Shown here: piece after piece, positions 23,934-25,549 of the stretch
Position numbering within the stretch: position 1 is the first letter of the stretch
Layout: each line of letters begins with the position of its first letter
From: Limnospira platensis
GTDB taxonomy: Bacteria > Cyanobacteriota > Cyanobacteriia > Cyanobacteriales > Microcoleaceae
Reading direction: 5' to 3' (one strand)
DNA length: 25,549 nt
Assembly: GCF_046480435.1 (NCBI RefSeq)
Contig: NZ_PKGC01000118.1
Made by a program: the position numbers and the translations under genes
The notes under the pieces: model-generated
The model's input: only the letters and a program-made list of their open reading frames with translations
The model's database searches: none
Told to the model about the DNA's origin: nothing

Positions 23934-25262
23934 ATGTCAACCATAAATGAATCAGACCTACAACGGAAAATTCGGGAGCAGTTCGACTTCACCCAGTATC
24001 CTAAAATCCCTGTAGAGGAATCCCCCCAGACTGATTATGAACGCCTTTATATTCATAACTTGGTGACTCCCTATTATCTAAGAAACCAACAGGTTATTAA
24101 AACCGAAGGTAAAGTTATTTTAGATGCTGGCTGTGGTAGTGGATATAAGGCTTTGGCATTAGCATTAGCTAATCCTGGTGCTAAAATTGTGGGTATTGAT
24201 ATATCCGAAAAGTCCGTAGAAGCCTCCCGGAATCGCTTGAAATATCATGGCATAGAAAATGCCGAATTTCATGCCATGTATATTGAGGAATTACCCAGCT
24301 TAGGTTGGGAGTTTGATTATATTAATAATGATGAAGTTCTCTACTTACTACCGGATATCGTAGAAGGGTTGCAAGCCATGAAATCGGTGCTAAAACCCGA
24401 TGGTATTATTAGAACCAATCTACACAGTGCTTTCCAACGCCATAACTTTTTTAAATCCCAGGAATTTTTTAAAATGATTGGGTTAATGGATGAACAACCC
24501 GGAGAAATGCAGATAGAAATGGCGCGAGAAACCATGAAATCTCTTAAAGACCAGGTATTGCTTAAACAGCAAACCTGGAACACACAAAAGGCAGAATCCG
24601 AAGAGTATCTTTTAAGTAATCATCTATTGCTGGGTGATAAAGGTTTCACTATCCCCGATGTTTTTGCTGCCTTGAAAGCTGCTGATTTAGAGTTTATCAG
24701 TATGATAAATTGGCGACATTGGGAAATTACAGATTTGTTTAAGGATGAAGATGATTTACCTGTTTTTCTCGGGTTGGGTTTGGCGGAAATGTCTACGGAA
24801 GACAGGTTACATTTATTTGAACTCCTGCAACCGATGCACCGTTTATTAGATTTTTGGTGTGGTCATCCTCACCAAGGTCAAGATTTTATCCCGGTTTCCG
24901 AATGGAGTGATTCGGACTGGCAAACCGCCAGAGTCAGCCTACATCCTCAGTTAGCTAACCCCCAGTCCCGGGAAGATTTAATTAATTGCATTACCAACCA
25001 CAAACCCTTTGAAATTAGCAAGTATATCAAGTTACCTGTTTTTCTACCAATTCATCTTGATAGTGGCATAGCAGCTTGTTTATTACCACTGTGGGAGAGG
25101 GTTTGTACTGTTGAGGAGTTAGTGCAGCGGTGGCAGCAAATTCGACCCATAGACCCCATTACCCTAGAACCTGTTAGCCATGAAAAAGCCAGGGATGAAA
25201 TTAAGGAGTTATTAGACACCCTAGACCCATTTTTATATGTGCTGTTAGAACGTTGTGGCTAA
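23934..25262 (+). CDS. Class I SAM-dependent methyltransferase with C-terminal extension
   Basis: The 442-residue protein has a Rossmann methyltransferase domain at about 55-180: motif I VILDAGCGSGYKALALA (61-77), acidic motif II VGIDISEKSVEA, and the later YINNDEVLYLLPD and VLKPDGIIRTNLH. The remaining 260 residues are longer than in a minimal methyltransferase. They include a helical part (about 185-230), then GFTIPDVFAALKAADLEFIS, as in enzymes acting on large substrates. The last 80 residues (CTVEELVQRWQQIRP ... FLYVLLERCG) could be a small winged-helix or PqqD-like fold, which is a guess. The acceptor is unknown. It comes 50 bp after the second GT41 gene on the same strand, so methylation of the same target or glycan is plausible. 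GGAG about 11 bases upstream supports the ATG. Confidence 0.85.
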   Translation: MSTINESDLQRKIREQFDFTQYPKIPVEESPQTDYERLYIHNLVTPYYLRNQQVIKTEGKVILDAGCGSGYKALALALANPGAKIVGIDISEKSVEASRNRLKYHGIENAEFHAMYIEELPSLGWEFDYINNDEVLYLLPDIVEGLQAMKSVLKPDGIIRTNLHSAFQRHNFFKSQEFFKMIGLMDEQPGEMQIEMARETMKSLKDQVLLKQQTWNTQKAESEEYLLSNHLLLGDKGFTIPDVFAALKAADLEFISMINWRHWEITDLFKDEDDLPVFLGLGLAEMSTEDRLHLFELLQPMHRLLDFWCGHPHQGQDFIPVSEWSDSDWQTARVSLHPQLANPQSREDLINCITNHKPFEISKYIKLPVFLPIHLDSGIAACLLPLWERVCTVEELVQRWQQIRPIDPITLEPVSHEKARDEIKELLDTLDPFLYVLLERCG

Positions 25263-25275
25263 ACTCTTAAAAACC

Positions 25276-25549
25276 GTAGGTTGGGTGAAACGCAGTGAAA
25301 CCCAACATCATATCAACTGGTGAAGAAACGGTAGGTTGGGTGAAACGCAGTGAAACCCAACATCATATCAACTGGTGAAGAAACGGTAGGTTGGGTGAAA
25401 CGCAGTGAAACCCAACATCATATCAACTGGTGAAGAAATGGTAGGTTGGGTGAAACGCAGTGAAACCCAACATCATATCAACTGGTGAAGAAACGGTAGG
25501 TTGGGTGAAACGCAGTGAAACCCAACATCATATCAACTGGTGAAGAAAC
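25276..25549. repeat. 55-bp tandem array, five units to window edge
   Basis: Units start at 25276, 25331, 25386, 25441 and 25496, all starting GTAGGTTGGGTG; the last is cut by the window end. They differ at only one or two bases. Each has 7-bp inverted arms GTTGGGT/ACCCAAC around 13 bases (GAAACGCAGTGAA), a hairpin seen often between cyanobacterial genes. The array begins 14 bp after the methyltransferase stop. The absence of any variable spacer excludes CRISPR. Confidence 0.95.

Noticed and set aside
25276..25549. CRISPR array
   Set aside because: The full 55-bp period is repeated, with no variable spacers, and no cas gene is present in the window.

Overview
The window looks like the chromosome of a filamentous, non-heterocystous cyanobacterium, most likely Arthrospira/Limnospira or a close relative (Oscillatoriales). 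This is an inference from the very frequent HIP1 octamer (GCGATCGC, roughly 30 copies by eye), a CtpA-type processing protease, a cyanobacterial small membrane protein, a type IV pilin beside SPINDLY/OGT-type glycosyltransferases, and abundant short palindromic repeats. I saw no tRNA, rRNA, transposase, phage gene or CRISPR array.

Layout. (1) 1-3051, minus: the 5' three thousand bases of a STAND-type ATPase (glycine-zipper-like membrane segment, coiled coil, NB-ARC, then 40-residue TPR repeats encoded by nearly identical 120-bp units); its C-terminus lies outside the window. (2) 3193-8041: CtpA-like protease (minus), then on plus a secreted SPOR-like protein, the fused NAD(P)H-hydrate repair enzyme and an M23 peptidase without a visible signal peptide. 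(3) 8108-9376, minus: a short-chain dehydrogenase followed by a Nudix hydrolase. (4) 9397-10273: a composite repeat, two diverged ~190-bp direct repeats around four hairpin units; its right edge forms the last codons and stop of cobM. (5) 10257-12987, minus: cobM, an apparently orphan plus-strand terminator, lgt and a membrane-anchored TPR protein. (6) 13330-14280, plus: an unrecognised protein with a basic tail, followed by a 338-bp element duplicated in tandem. (7) 15077-17451, minus: a homocysteine-biosynthesis (DUF39) protein and an AI-2E/PerM family transporter, overlapping by 4 bp. (8) 17515-18354: three small genes of unknown function. (9) 18610-25262, plus: type IV pilin, two paralogous TPR-GT41 glycosyltransferases and a SAM methyltransferase, then a 55-bp tandem array to the window edge.

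How the genes may work together. Most of the window is housekeeping (metabolite repair, cobalamin, lipoprotein maturation, photosystem II protein processing). The most coherent accessory unit is the pilin, two OGT-like transferases and methyltransferase, all on one strand with short gaps between the last three. I infer a pilus or surface-protein modification module; no substrate is shown by the sequence. The two transferases share a 339-bp nearly identical 3' tract inside otherwise diverged genes, which points to gene conversion. The STAND-TPR protein is the other accessory candidate, with an architecture typical of signalling or conflict ATPases.
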